In this document: positions 33,509 through 41,702 of the stretch, piece after piece | Numbering within the stretch: position 1 is the first letter of the stretch | Layout: each line of letters begins with the position of its first letter | Translations under genes and position numbers: made by a program | Origin: Micromonospora peucetia | GTDB lineage: Bacteria; Actinomycetota; Actinomycetes; Mycobacteriales; Micromonosporaceae | Length of the DNA: 64,000 nt | NCBI RefSeq assembly: GCF_900091625.1 | Contig: NZ_FMIC01000002.1 | Location: 1 to 64,000, forward strand | Reading direction: 5' to 3' | Notes under the pieces: generated by a model | Databases searched by the model: none | What the model was told of the DNA's origin: nothing | Seen by the model: the letters and a program-made list of their open reading frames with translations, nothing else

Positions 33509-34339
33509 ATGCGTCTTCTCGTGTTCGGCGGCACCGGCTTCCTCGGGTTGGAGATCACGCGTCAGGCACAGCTCGCAGGTGACGACGTCGTGGGCACCTT
33601 CCACACCCGCGTTCCGGCCAGCACCGGCGTGGACTGGCGCAGGGTCGACATCCGGCGCCGCGACGACGTCACGGCGTTGGCCCGGCAGGCCCGACCCGAC
33701 GTGGTCGTCAATGCCGCGTACCGGCAGACAGACTGGGCAACCACCGCCGACGGCGGCACGCACGTCGCTCTCGCGGCGGCAGCGGTGGGAGCCCGGCTCG
33801 TGCACGTGTCCAGCGATGCGGTCTTTTCCGGTACGACCGCCAGCTACGACGAGACCCGACTGCCGGACCCCACGACACCGTACGGTGCCGCGAAGGCCGC
33901 GGCGGAGACTGCGATCAAGGGCATCGACCCGACGGCGATCATCGCCCGGACCTCACTGATCGTCGGTGACGGCGGCTCCCCGCACGAGGAGTACGTACAC
34001 GCGCTGGCATCCGGTGCCGTGACCGGTGCCCTCTTCACCGACGACGTGCGCTGCCCCGGGCATGTCACCGACCTGGCTGCGGCGCTACTGGAACTGGCCG
34101 CGTCCCCGTACACCGGAGTACATCACGTCGCCGGGGTCGACGCCGTCAGCCGCTACGAGCTCGGCGTGCTGATCGCCCGACGGGACGGTCTCGACCACAC
34201 CGCTCTCCCCACCGGCCTACGGGCCGCCACCAGCCTTCCAGGCCCCATCGACGTACGTCTGGACTGTGTCAGGACTCAGTCGCGGTTGACCACCCGCCTC
34301 CGGGGTGCGCGCGAGTTCCTCGTGCCCTCCCCGACCTGA
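33509..34339 (+). CDS. RmlD-like SDR family oxidoreductase
   Basis: A 276-residue NAD(P)-dependent enzyme from ATG 33509, 15 bp after TCAGGAG. It has the Rossmann start LLVFGGTGFLGLEI, PDVVVNAAYRQTDWATT, LVHVSSDAVFSG and the catalytic YGAAKAAAE (Y-x3-K), as in dTDP-4-dehydrorhamnose reductase-like enzymes. No sugar-nucleotide genes are nearby, so the substrate is unknown. It follows the MerR-methyltransferase gene by 49 bp and may be cotranscribed. Confidence 0.82.
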   Translation: MRLLVFGGTGFLGLEITRQAQLAGDDVVGTFHTRVPASTGVDWRRVDIRRRDDVTALARQARPDVVVNAAYRQTDWATTADGGTHVALAAAAVGARLVHVSSDAVFSGTTASYDETRLPDPTTPYGAAKAAAETAIKGIDPTAIIARTSLIVGDGGSPHEEYVHALASGAVTGALFTDDVRCPGHVTDLAAALLELAASPYTGVHHVAGVDAVSRYELGVLIARRDGLDHTALPTGLRAATSLPGPIDVRLDCVRTQSRLTTRLRGAREFLVPSPT

Positions 34340-34442
34340 CGCGTTCTGCTGGTCTGGCGGTCGCGACGCACGGCAGTCACCTGCGGATATCCGTCGTCAG
34401 GAGGGCCGGTGCGAAGCATGGCACCGGATTACCCTCGCCGAT

Positions 34443-35729
34443 ATGAGCCATGCCGATCCGGTCCGGCGTCCCCTTTGGCGTGATCGCAACTTCGGCGCCT
34501 ACTGGGTTGCACAGTCGCTCTCCGCCGCCGGCGACTCGTTCGCCTACATCGCGGTGCCGCTGCTCGTGCTCCACGCGACCGGGTCGGTCGCCCAGATGGG
34601 CCTGCTCACGGCTGCGGCCGGTGCCGCGTCCGTCGGTGCGGGGATCTTCGGCGGCATCCTGGTCGACCGGTACGACAGGCGGACCCTGATGATCGCCGCC
34701 GACCTGGCCCGGCTGGTGCTCTACAGCCTCATTCCGCTCGCCTGGCTCGGTGGTCCGCAGATCTGGCTGCTCTTCGTCGTGCTGCCGATCTGCGAGGCGG
34801 CCGGCATGGTGTTCCAGGTCGCCGCGGTGACCGCCGTGCGCAACCTCGTCGACCGGCCCAGGATCACCGAAGCCAACGGGCGCCTGCAGGCGACGTACGC
34901 GGCGGCGGCCGTGGGTGGGCCGCTGCTCGCCGGCGTGGTGTCGGCCCGGTTCGGCCCCACGGCGGCCATCGCCATCAACGCGGCCAGTTTCGCCCTGTCG
35001 GCCGCCGGCCTCTGGCTGGTGCGGCTCCGCAGGCCAGACGAGGATGCGGGGGGCGACGGCGCGGTGGGGCGGGAAAGCCGGCTGGCCGAGTTCCTAGCCG
35101 GCGCCCGGTTCCTCTGGCATCAGCCCGTGCTCCGCTCGCTGACCGTCCTCCTGTCGGTCTTCATCTTTCTGACGTACGGCTTCACCGACGTGCTCGTCTA
35201 CCACGTCAAGCACGACCTCGGCGGCTCCGACGGCACTGTCGGCACGGTGCTGGGGTTGGCGGCGCTGGGCACGATCGTCGGAGCCCTGCTGGTGGCGCCG
35301 CTGCGCCGCAGGCGTGGCTTCGGCATCACCTGGATCGGCGCGCACACGGTGTGCGGTCTCGCCATCGTGGGCATCGGCCTCGTCGGGGACGTACGTGGTG
35401 TCACCGTGCTGACGGCGGTGTACCTGTGCGGCCTCAGCGTGGGCGGAATCTGCTCGATGTCGCTGCGCCAGGAGATCACACCCGATCACCTGCTCGGACG
35501 GGTCACGTCAGCCTTCTGGAGCACGCACTACTCGCTCGGGCCGGCCGGCGCCGCCGTGCTGACCTGGGTCGCGAGCCGGTACGGCGTCACCACGGTCACC
35601 CTCGTCGCGGGAGCGGGGTGTCTCCTGGTCGGAATCAGCGGGCTGTTCACGCCGATCCGCCGAGCCGGGTCGGAGCCGATGGTCCGCCGGTCGGAGGTTC
35701 AGCAGGCCGCGACCAGCCAGGCGTCGTGA
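34443..35729 (+). CDS. MFS transporter
   Basis: A 428-residue protein from ATG 34443. It shows DRNFGAYWVAQSLSAAGDSFAYIAVPLLVL as TM1, motif A-like GGILVDRYDRRTLMIAADLARLVL, and TEANGRLQATYAAAAVGGPLLAGV, the pattern of the MdtH/enterobactin-exporter branch with 12 helices. Substrate unknown. It ends 17 bp before the convergent DUF5937 gene. Confidence 0.8.
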   Translation: MSHADPVRRPLWRDRNFGAYWVAQSLSAAGDSFAYIAVPLLVLHATGSVAQMGLLTAAAGAASVGAGIFGGILVDRYDRRTLMIAADLARLVLYSLIPLAWLGGPQIWLLFVVLPICEAAGMVFQVAAVTAVRNLVDRPRITEANGRLQATYAAAAVGGPLLAGVVSARFGPTAAIAINAASFALSAAGLWLVRLRRPDEDAGGDGAVGRESRLAEFLAGARFLWHQPVLRSLTVLLSVFIFLTYGFTDVLVYHVKHDLGGSDGTVGTVLGLAALGTIVGALLVAPLRRRRGFGITWIGAHTVCGLAIVGIGLVGDVRGVTVLTAVYLCGLSVGGICSMSLRQEITPDHLLGRVTSAFWSTHYSLGPAGAAVLTWVASRYGVTTVTLVAGAGCLLVGISGLFTPIRRAGSEPMVRRSEVQQAATSQAS

Positions 35730-35745
35730 ACTCGCCGGAGTTCAC

Positions 35746-36705
35746 TCAGGTGCTTGTGGATCCCGCGACGAGTGCGCGTGCCGTGTCGGTCCACCAGTAG
35801 AAGACCTCCCGGCCCGACCTGCGCCGGTGCAGCATGCCGGCTTCAAGCAGGACCTGCAGGTGGTGCCCGACGGTACCGAGGGGCATTCCGGTGGCGCCGA
35901 CCAGGCCACTGGTGCTGACCGGTTCCGCGGTGTGCTGCAGGACGGCGGCGCGCGCGGCACCCAGCAGGCGGACCAGGGATCTCGGCGTCGCATCCTCGGC
36001 ACCGGTGAATATGCCGGTGACCGGATAGATGATCCCGAACCGGTGGGGCAGCCGCCAGGAGACCCAGCCGCCACGACAGTGCGTGGCGTAGAAGGCCAAG
36101 TCCCGGCCACGAAGGTTGTAGCGTTCCTGCGGCAGTTCGTCGATTTGGAGCTCGCCGCCGCCGAGCCACCGCATCCCCGGCCGCATGTCCCGCACGACCC
36201 CTTCCCAGCCCTCGCTGGCGAGCCGGTTGATCCGCGACACGACATCGGCGCGGAGCAGTCGCTTCCGGCGGGGCCACTCCGGCGCGATGCTCCGATCCCA
36301 CAGCCAGCGCACCAGGGCCACCGCGCGTTCGGCCAAGCCCGGGGCCGTCAGCTGGGCGGGCAGCGGCTGGCGAACCCGTTCGAGGTCGGCCCGGATCCGG
36401 GTGTCCGAGACCGTGGCGAGTTCCACGAGTTCCTCGTCGATGGTGAGATCCGAGTGTGCCGGCGGAACGGTGAGGAAGTCGGCGATCCAGACCGGTGACA
36501 CAGCGTGCGCCACCAGGGCCCCGGTCACCGGATCGTCGGCGAGGTATTCGCGGAAGGCCGGAAGGTGGGTGTCTCGCCAGGCCTGGTGCCATGGCAGCGG
36601 CCTGGGACGCATGAGGATGCTCAGGGCAGCGACGGACTCCGCGAGCTGTGAGGTGCCGAATCGGGCTCGCGCCAGCACGTCGGCGTCCACCCGAAAGATG
36701 GTCAT
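35746..36705 (-). CDS. DUF5937/ArsR-type winged-helix transcriptional regulator
   Basis: A 319-residue protein from ATG 36705. The long N-terminal region has DUF5937 features (FGTSQLAESVAALSILMRPRPLPWHQAWRD), and the last 85 residues form an ArsR-like winged helix (LVRLLGAARAAVLQHTAEPVSTSGLVGATGMPLGTVGHHLQVLLEAGML) ending in the wing RSGREVFYWW. It is divergent from the MFS gene at 36745 and the dyad GTTTC-N10-GAAAC lies directly upstream of its start, so it probably represses that exporter. Confidence 0.8.
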   Translation of the reverse strand: MTIFRVDADVLARARFGTSQLAESVAALSILMRPRPLPWHQAWRDTHLPAFREYLADDPVTGALVAHAVSPVWIADFLTVPPAHSDLTIDEELVELATVSDTRIRADLERVRQPLPAQLTAPGLAERAVALVRWLWDRSIAPEWPRRKRLLRADVVSRINRLASEGWEGVVRDMRPGMRWLGGGELQIDELPQERYNLRGRDLAFYATHCRGGWVSWRLPHRFGIIYPVTGIFTGAEDATPRSLVRLLGAARAAVLQHTAEPVSTSGLVGATGMPLGTVGHHLQVLLEAGMLHRRRSGREVFYWWTDTARALVAGSTST

Positions 36706-36725
36706 GTTTCCGCCTGAGTCGAAAC
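36706..36725. promoter_or_regulatory. Short dyad between divergent regulator and exporter genes
   Basis: GTTTC (36706-36710) and GAAAC (36721-36725) with a 10-base spacer lie immediately upstream of the DUF5937 start and 20 bp before the exporter start. Confidence 0.4.
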
Positions 36726-36744
36726 GCTGGCCCCATGGCGTCCG

Positions 36745-38049
36745 GTGTCACACGCTGCGGAGATGTCTGCCGATACCGCACTGCCACCTGCGCCGGCCAC
36801 TTTTCGGCCGAGGAACTTCACCGCGCTCTGGGCCGGAGCCGCAGCGACCAACCTGGCCGACGGGATCTTCAAGCTCACCCTCCCGTTGTTGGCGGTGTCA
36901 CTGACCAGTTCGCCGGCTCTGGTAGCCGGTGCGTCGTTGGCGAACACCCTGCCATGGCTGGCGCTGGCGCTCCCCGCGGGTGCATTCGCCGACCGGGTGG
37001 ACCGCCGCAGGCTGATGATGGTCACGACGGCCGTGCGGGTGGTGCTGATCGCTCTGCTGGTGGCCGCCGTCCTGGCCGACGCGCTGCCACTGATCGGCCT
37101 GTACCTGGCTGCCCTGCTACTCGGCACCAATGAGGTGTTCGCGGACACCACCCGGATGTCGGTGATCCAGATGGTGGTGCCGCGCCATCGGACGGAATCG
37201 GCCTTCGCGAAGCTGACCGGTACCGAGACGGTGGCGAACGAGCTCGCCGGGCCTCCGCTCGGAGGGCTGTTGGCCGGCATCGGTTTCGCCCTGGCGCTGG
37301 GTGTCAGCGGTCTCGGTTACGCCCTCACGGTGGTCGCCCTGGCCGTCATGACCGGTCAGTTCCGCTCGTCCCGGTCGACAGGCGCCACCGCCCGGCCATC
37401 CGTGCTGAGCGACATCCGCGGCGGCCTGACCTATGTCTGGCACGAGCGCATCCTGCGCCTGCTGCTGCTGAGCGCCGGCGGAGCGAGTGCCTGCTGGGCG
37501 GGATGGATGGCGATCATCGTCGTCTTCGCGGTCGCCCCTGGCCGGCTTGGCCTGAGCGAATCCGGTTTCGGCCTGCTGATGGGGGCACTGGGGGTCGGCG
37601 GCGTGTTGGGCGCCTTCGCCGCCCCCGTGCTGAGCCGCCGGCTCGGCCGGCGCGTGGTGCTGGTCGGCTCGATGGCGTGTTTCACCGTCTTGATCGGTAC
37701 ACCCGCGGTATCGGACACGCCCGTCGTGATCGCGCTGGCGACCTTCGTCGGGGGCGCCGGCAGCGGCGCGTGGAACGTCGCCTACAGCTCGCTACGCACC
37801 TTGGTCGTGCCGGACGAGATGATCGGAAGGTACAGCGGAGTGAGCCGGTTGAGCAGTTGGGGCTCGATGCCGCTGGGGGCTGCCGCGGCCGGGGCGCTGG
37901 CCGAGTTCATCAGTGTCCGGGCGGTGTTCTGGGTGGGCGGCACGATGACCGCGGCTCTCGTGATGCTGGTGCTGTGGACCGTGTCCAGTCCCGACTTCCG
38001 GGAGATCGAGGCTCGGGCCGAGACGTCGGTTCACCCGGCCACGGCATGA
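36745..38049 (+). CDS. MFS exporter beside the NRPS locus
   Basis: A 434-residue transporter; the start is GTG 36745 or the in-frame ATG 36763. It has FTALWAGAAATNLADGIFKLTLPLLAVSLT in TM1, GAFADRVDRRRLMMVTTAVRVVLIALL (motif A), and FADTTRMSVIQMVVPRHRTESAFAKL. Twelve helices are expected. It may export the peptide made by the downstream operon or a related toxin, with DUF5937 as its sensor (inference). It is separated from the NRPS operon by a noncoding stretch with its own promoter. Confidence 0.82.
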   Translation: MSHAAEMSADTALPPAPATFRPRNFTALWAGAAATNLADGIFKLTLPLLAVSLTSSPALVAGASLANTLPWLALALPAGAFADRVDRRRLMMVTTAVRVVLIALLVAAVLADALPLIGLYLAALLLGTNEVFADTTRMSVIQMVVPRHRTESAFAKLTGTETVANELAGPPLGGLLAGIGFALALGVSGLGYALTVVALAVMTGQFRSSRSTGATARPSVLSDIRGGLTYVWHERILRLLLLSAGGASACWAGWMAIIVVFAVAPGRLGLSESGFGLLMGALGVGGVLGAFAAPVLSRRLGRRVVLVGSMACFTVLIGTPAVSDTPVVIALATFVGGAGSGAWNVAYSSLRTLVVPDEMIGRYSGVSRLSSWGSMPLGAAAAGALAEFISVRAVFWVGGTMTAALVMLVLWTVSSPDFREIEARAETSVHPATA

Positions 38050-38426
38050 CCGCGAGCAGGTCGGGGTGCCTGGACCACGCCGCGGCACTCTGAAGTTCGA
38101 GTCCACCCACCCCTCCTTACGTTGAGTGACTTATTGACCGCCCGGTGCAAGTTCCATATGGTGACGCATATGAATTGAGGCACTTCCCGCGGGAAATCCG
38201 CAAAATCATCGGGGACGCAGCCGCCTGGTCCGGCAATTTGCGCTAATGCCCGGATCAGTGGTTGATGCACCAATACGAGGGTGAGGGTAACCGTTTTGAC
38301 CACCGCCCCGGCCGGTCGGCTGCTGCCACGCCTCCGGATAGGCCCGGACGAACAGGCTCCCGCAAAGTCGGACGTCGCCGGACCGGCCCGATAACGGTCT
38401 GTGCCGCCACCTCGAAGGGATCCCTC
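38050..38426 (+). other. Noncoding leader region of the NRPS operon
   Basis: No supported gene on either strand. It is more AT-rich than the surroundings around 38110-38210 and holds the promoter at 38134-38162, two CATATG sites (38155-38160 and 38167-38172) facing each other, and a perfect palindrome TTCCCGCGGGAA at 38184-38195. If transcription starts near 38169, the leader before the exporter gene is over 400 bases. Confidence 0.5.
38134..38162 (+). promoter_or_regulatory. Sigma70-like promoter of the NRPS operon
   Basis: TTGACC (38134-38139), 17-base spacer and TATGGT (38157-38162). The match to TTGACA/TATAAT is 5 of 6 and 4 of 6 with ideal spacing. Confidence 0.55.
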
Positions 38427-38573
38427 GTGGCGCTCCGCACCCCGGACACACCCATCGCATACACCGCCGTCCACGATCTCGCCTTGCCGGACGGCAGCGT
38501 TTACACGTTCGTCCACGGTGCGGCCATCGCGAGCGAACAGAACGGCGCCAGAGCACTGTCGGACCGAAGCTGA
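38427..38573 (+). CDS. Small ORF in the NRPS leader
   Basis: A 48-residue frame from GTG 38427 with GAAGGGA 6 bases upstream. It reads ALRTPDTPIAYTAVHDLALP and DGSVYTFVHGAAIASE. It is not MbtH and I do not recognise it. Position (between the operon promoter and the exporter, 16 bp before the exporter start) suggests either a real small protein or a translated leader that couples exporter expression. Confidence 0.4.
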   Translation: MALRTPDTPIAYTAVHDLALPDGSVYTFVHGAAIASEQNGARALSDRS

Positions 38574-38589
38574 ACCGGTGGCGTCACGC

Positions 38590-39903
38590 ATGTCTGGTCT
38601 TTTTCGCCCTCCCGTTGCAATATCGCCGCAAGTGGGGAGGATGGCCGCGGCGAACCTGTTCGCCAGCCTTGGATTCGGGATGTACACCGCGGGAAGTGCG
38701 GTCTATTTCACCCGCCATGTCGGAATCCCGGCGTCCCAGGTCGGTGCGGGCCTCACCGCCGCCGGCTTGTTGTGGCTGCCGCTGTCGTTGTACATCGGAC
38801 GGTTCTGCGATCGGATCGGCGCTCGCACCGCGGTCGTCTGGACGGGCGCTGCTCAGGCTGTCCTGCTGCTGGCCGCCACCACCGTCCACGGTCTGGCGGG
38901 CTTCCTGATCGTGGTGACGCTGCTCGGCGTCGTCGTGCAGGGCGGATGGATCTGTCGCGAGGCGCTGGTCGCCGACGTGGTCACGGGCGACGCCCTGGTC
39001 GGGATATCCGCCTACCTTCGAAGCCTCTTCAACGTCGGAGTCATCGCGGGCGCGCTCCTCAGCGGCCTCGCCCTGAGTTGGGACAGGACCCCCGGCTACC
39101 AGGCGCTGATCATCGGCAGCGCGCTGGCCGAGGCGACGGCCGCGGTCATCTGTCTGCGGTTGCCGAAATACCGGCAGGAACATTTCGGAGTCTCGGAGGT
39201 GCCGCTCAGCGACGCGGTACGAGACGTGCCATACCTGGCACTCTCCGTCCTGCTCGGAATCCTGGCGGTGGGAGACACCATTCTGTACGTCGGCATTCCG
39301 CTGTGGGTGCTGTCTCAGCCTGCTCTCCCCCCGGGGCTGGGTGCCTGGTTGTACGGCCTCAACGCCGTCCTGGTGATCGGACTACAGGTTCGGCTGAGCC
39401 GGGCCGCTGACACCTACCGCGGGGTTCGGCGGCTCCTGATGCTGGCCAGCATCGCGACGGCCGTGTCATGTCTGGCAGTGGGGGCCAGCCAGGGGCGTTC
39501 CGTCCTGGCCGGCGTGCTCTGGCTGGTGGTCGCGGTCGTCCTGCTGTCGCTCGGTGAGGTGTGGAGTGCCGCCGCCGGTTGGAAGATCCGCTACGACATG
39601 GCTCCGCCGCAGGCCCAGGGCACCTGGGGCGGCCTGTTCGCCCTGGGCAGCTCCGTCAACCTTGTGCTCGGTCCGGTCCTGGTAACCGTGCTGACAGCGC
39701 GTTACAGCGCGATGGGCTGGGTGCTGCTGTCACTCGCCTTCGTCGCGATGACCACTGCCGTCGTGCCGGCGATGTCCTGGGCACTGCGAACCCGCGCCCC
39801 ACGGACGGGTTCGTGGCCGGAGACCACCACGGGCGGCACGGCCGAAGACCCGGCACCGTACCCGGCCGCACCCCGGAGCCCGATCCCCGATCAGAGAGGA
39901 TGA
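38590..39903 (+). CDS. MFS exporter, first large gene of the NRPS operon
   Basis: A 437-residue transporter from ATG 38590 (GTG 38581 possible). It shows RMAAANLFASLGFGMYTAGSAVYF as TM1, GRFCDRIGARTAVVWTGAAQAVLLL (motif A) and WICREALVADVVTGDALVGISAYLRSLFNVG, with about 12 helices and a Pro-rich hydrophilic tail. It is 6 bp from the A-T gene and in the same direction, so it is almost certainly part of the same operon and the likely exporter of the product. Confidence 0.82.
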   Translation: MSGLFRPPVAISPQVGRMAAANLFASLGFGMYTAGSAVYFTRHVGIPASQVGAGLTAAGLLWLPLSLYIGRFCDRIGARTAVVWTGAAQAVLLLAATTVHGLAGFLIVVTLLGVVVQGGWICREALVADVVTGDALVGISAYLRSLFNVGVIAGALLSGLALSWDRTPGYQALIIGSALAEATAAVICLRLPKYRQEHFGVSEVPLSDAVRDVPYLALSVLLGILAVGDTILYVGIPLWVLSQPALPPGLGAWLYGLNAVLVIGLQVRLSRAADTYRGVRRLLMLASIATAVSCLAVGASQGRSVLAGVLWLVVAVVLLSLGEVWSAAAGWKIRYDMAPPQAQGTWGGLFALGSSVNLVLGPVLVTVLTARYSAMGWVLLSLAFVAMTTAVVPAMSWALRTRAPRTGSWPETTTGGTAEDPAPYPAAPRSPIPDQRG

Positions 39904-39909
39904 ACGACG

Positions 39910-41679
39910 TTGGCGCACGAAGGTTCACCGACGCTCGACGTGGCAGACGCGATACTCCGCCGTGCTCAGGATGACCCGGATCGGCCAGCCGTTGCCGACG
40001 GCCACGGGACCTGGACCTACCGGGAGGTCAGCCGACACGCGCGCGCCATCGGAGCCGGTCTACGTGACACCGGCGTCAGGACCGGGGACATCGTCGTGGT
40101 CCAGGGACACAGCAGCCCTCGGACCATCGCCACGTTGCTCGGGGTCCTGCTCGCCGAGGCGACGTACCTCGTGGTGGACGGTGAACTGCCAGCCGGCCGG
40201 CTCGCCCACGTGTTCGGCGAGGCATCGCCGCAGGTGGTGATCGCCGACGATCCCGGCATGTTCTCGTCCACCGGCGCCAGGATCGTGACCCACGACGAGG
40301 CCGGGCAGTGGCACCCGGCCGGCACGGACAACGTCTTCGCCACCGTGCCGCGACACCTGCCCGGCTACGTGGTCTACACCTCCGGCACCACGGGCCTACC
40401 CAAGGGCGTGGTGATCAGCAGAGGTTCGCTCGCCTGGCACTCCTCGGCCGTACGGTCGCTGTTCGGCCTGTCCGCGAGTGACCGGGTCCTGCAGGCCGCT
40501 TCCTTCGCGTTCGACGTGGCGGCGGAGGAGATCTGGCCGACCCTGTGCGCGGGCGCCTGTGTCGACATCCTGCACGGCGGGTTGAGGGCGATGAGCTACG
40601 CGGAGCTGACGAGGACCGTCCGCGATCGAGGCATCACCGTGGTCAATCTGCCTGCCTCATACTTCAGTGGCTGGGCGGAGTACCTCCACCAGACCGGGCA
40701 GCTGCTCCCTTCCCTGCGACTTGCGGTGACCGGCAGCGAGGAGTTGCCCGCGGACACCGCCAGGAACTGGTGCTCGACCGGTACGCGCCCGCGGCTCATC
40801 AACGCGTACGGGGTCTCCGAGGCCACGATCACCTCCGTGGCCTTCGAGGTGCGGCCGGAGGCGATCGTCGACGATCGGGTGCCCATCGGAACGCCGTTGC
40901 CCGGTGTGCGTGCGGTGATCGTGGACGACCAGGGGGAACCGGTCGCGCCGGGCTCCGACGGGCAACTGCTCCTCAGTGGGCCGGGAATTGCCATCGGCTG
41001 TCTCGGCACCGATCCGGCACCCGCTGAGCGGTTTCCGCCGACCGCGACCGGCGACGCCGAGCACGGCTACCTGACCGGGGACCGCGTACGCGAGGAGAAC
41101 GGCCTGCTGTACTTCCTCGGCAGGACAGACGATCAGATCAAGGTCAACGGGGTACGCATCGATCCCGGCGAGATCGCCGCGGTGCTGGCCGGTGGGAGCG
41201 GAATCACCGACGCCAGGGTGATGAAGATCGGTGACCGGATCGTGGCGTGTGTACGCGCCCACGACGACATCGACCCGGAATCTGTCCTGCTCCAGTCGGG
41301 CGCCGTGCTGCCGTCGGTGATGGTCCCCGATGAACTGGTGGTCCTCGCCGAGTTCCCCCTCACCGCAGGGGGGAAGGTCGACATGGGCTCGCTGCGGGCG
41401 ACAGTCGAAGCGAGGCTGGCCGCGGGGAGCACCGCCGAGGCGCAGGAGGACCTCAGCGAGATCCTGCGACGGCTCTGGCGGGAGGCGCTGGGGACGTCCG
41501 ACATCGACGCGCACACGGACTTCTTCGCGCTGGGTGGCGACTCGCTGGGAGCGGCCCGGCTGTCCGGCGCCCTACGCCGGGAGACAGGCCTGGGCTGTCA
41601 CACGAGGAGCGTCTTCGCCCATCCGCGCTTCGACGACTATCTCCACTACCTCCGGCTTCTTCGGGCCGGGCGGGTCTGA
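39910..41679 (+). CDS. NRPS loading protein, adenylation-thiolation (A-T)
   Basis: A 589-residue didomain protein from TTG 39910, 9 bases after AGAGGA. The A domain (about 10-505) has A3 YTSGTTGLPKGV, A4 FAFDVAAEEIW, A5 NAYGVSE, A7 YLTGDRV, A8 GRTDDQIKVNGVRIDPGEI and A10 LTAGGKVD. The T domain (about 510-585) has FFALGGDSL with the phosphopantetheine Ser 545. It begins directly with the A domain, so it loads the first residue. Aligned to GrsA, the pocket reads D-V-E-N-A-T-A-I-T-K; Asp 235 equivalent means an alpha-amino acid, and the acidic Glu may favour a basic or hydroxylated side chain, but I cannot assign it. It must act in trans with the next gene. Confidence 0.9.
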   Translation: MAHEGSPTLDVADAILRRAQDDPDRPAVADGHGTWTYREVSRHARAIGAGLRDTGVRTGDIVVVQGHSSPRTIATLLGVLLAEATYLVVDGELPAGRLAHVFGEASPQVVIADDPGMFSSTGARIVTHDEAGQWHPAGTDNVFATVPRHLPGYVVYTSGTTGLPKGVVISRGSLAWHSSAVRSLFGLSASDRVLQAASFAFDVAAEEIWPTLCAGACVDILHGGLRAMSYAELTRTVRDRGITVVNLPASYFSGWAEYLHQTGQLLPSLRLAVTGSEELPADTARNWCSTGTRPRLINAYGVSEATITSVAFEVRPEAIVDDRVPIGTPLPGVRAVIVDDQGEPVAPGSDGQLLLSGPGIAIGCLGTDPAPAERFPPTATGDAEHGYLTGDRVREENGLLYFLGRTDDQIKVNGVRIDPGEIAAVLAGGSGITDARVMKIGDRIVACVRAHDDIDPESVLLQSGAVLPSVMVPDELVVLAEFPLTAGGKVDMGSLRATVEARLAAGSTAEAQEDLSEILRRLWREALGTSDIDAHTDFFALGGDSLGAARLSGALRRETGLGCHTRSVFAHPRFDDYLHYLRLLRAGRV

Positions 41680-41702
41680 CCGTGTGCGCCGAGGAGGCGA
41701 AC

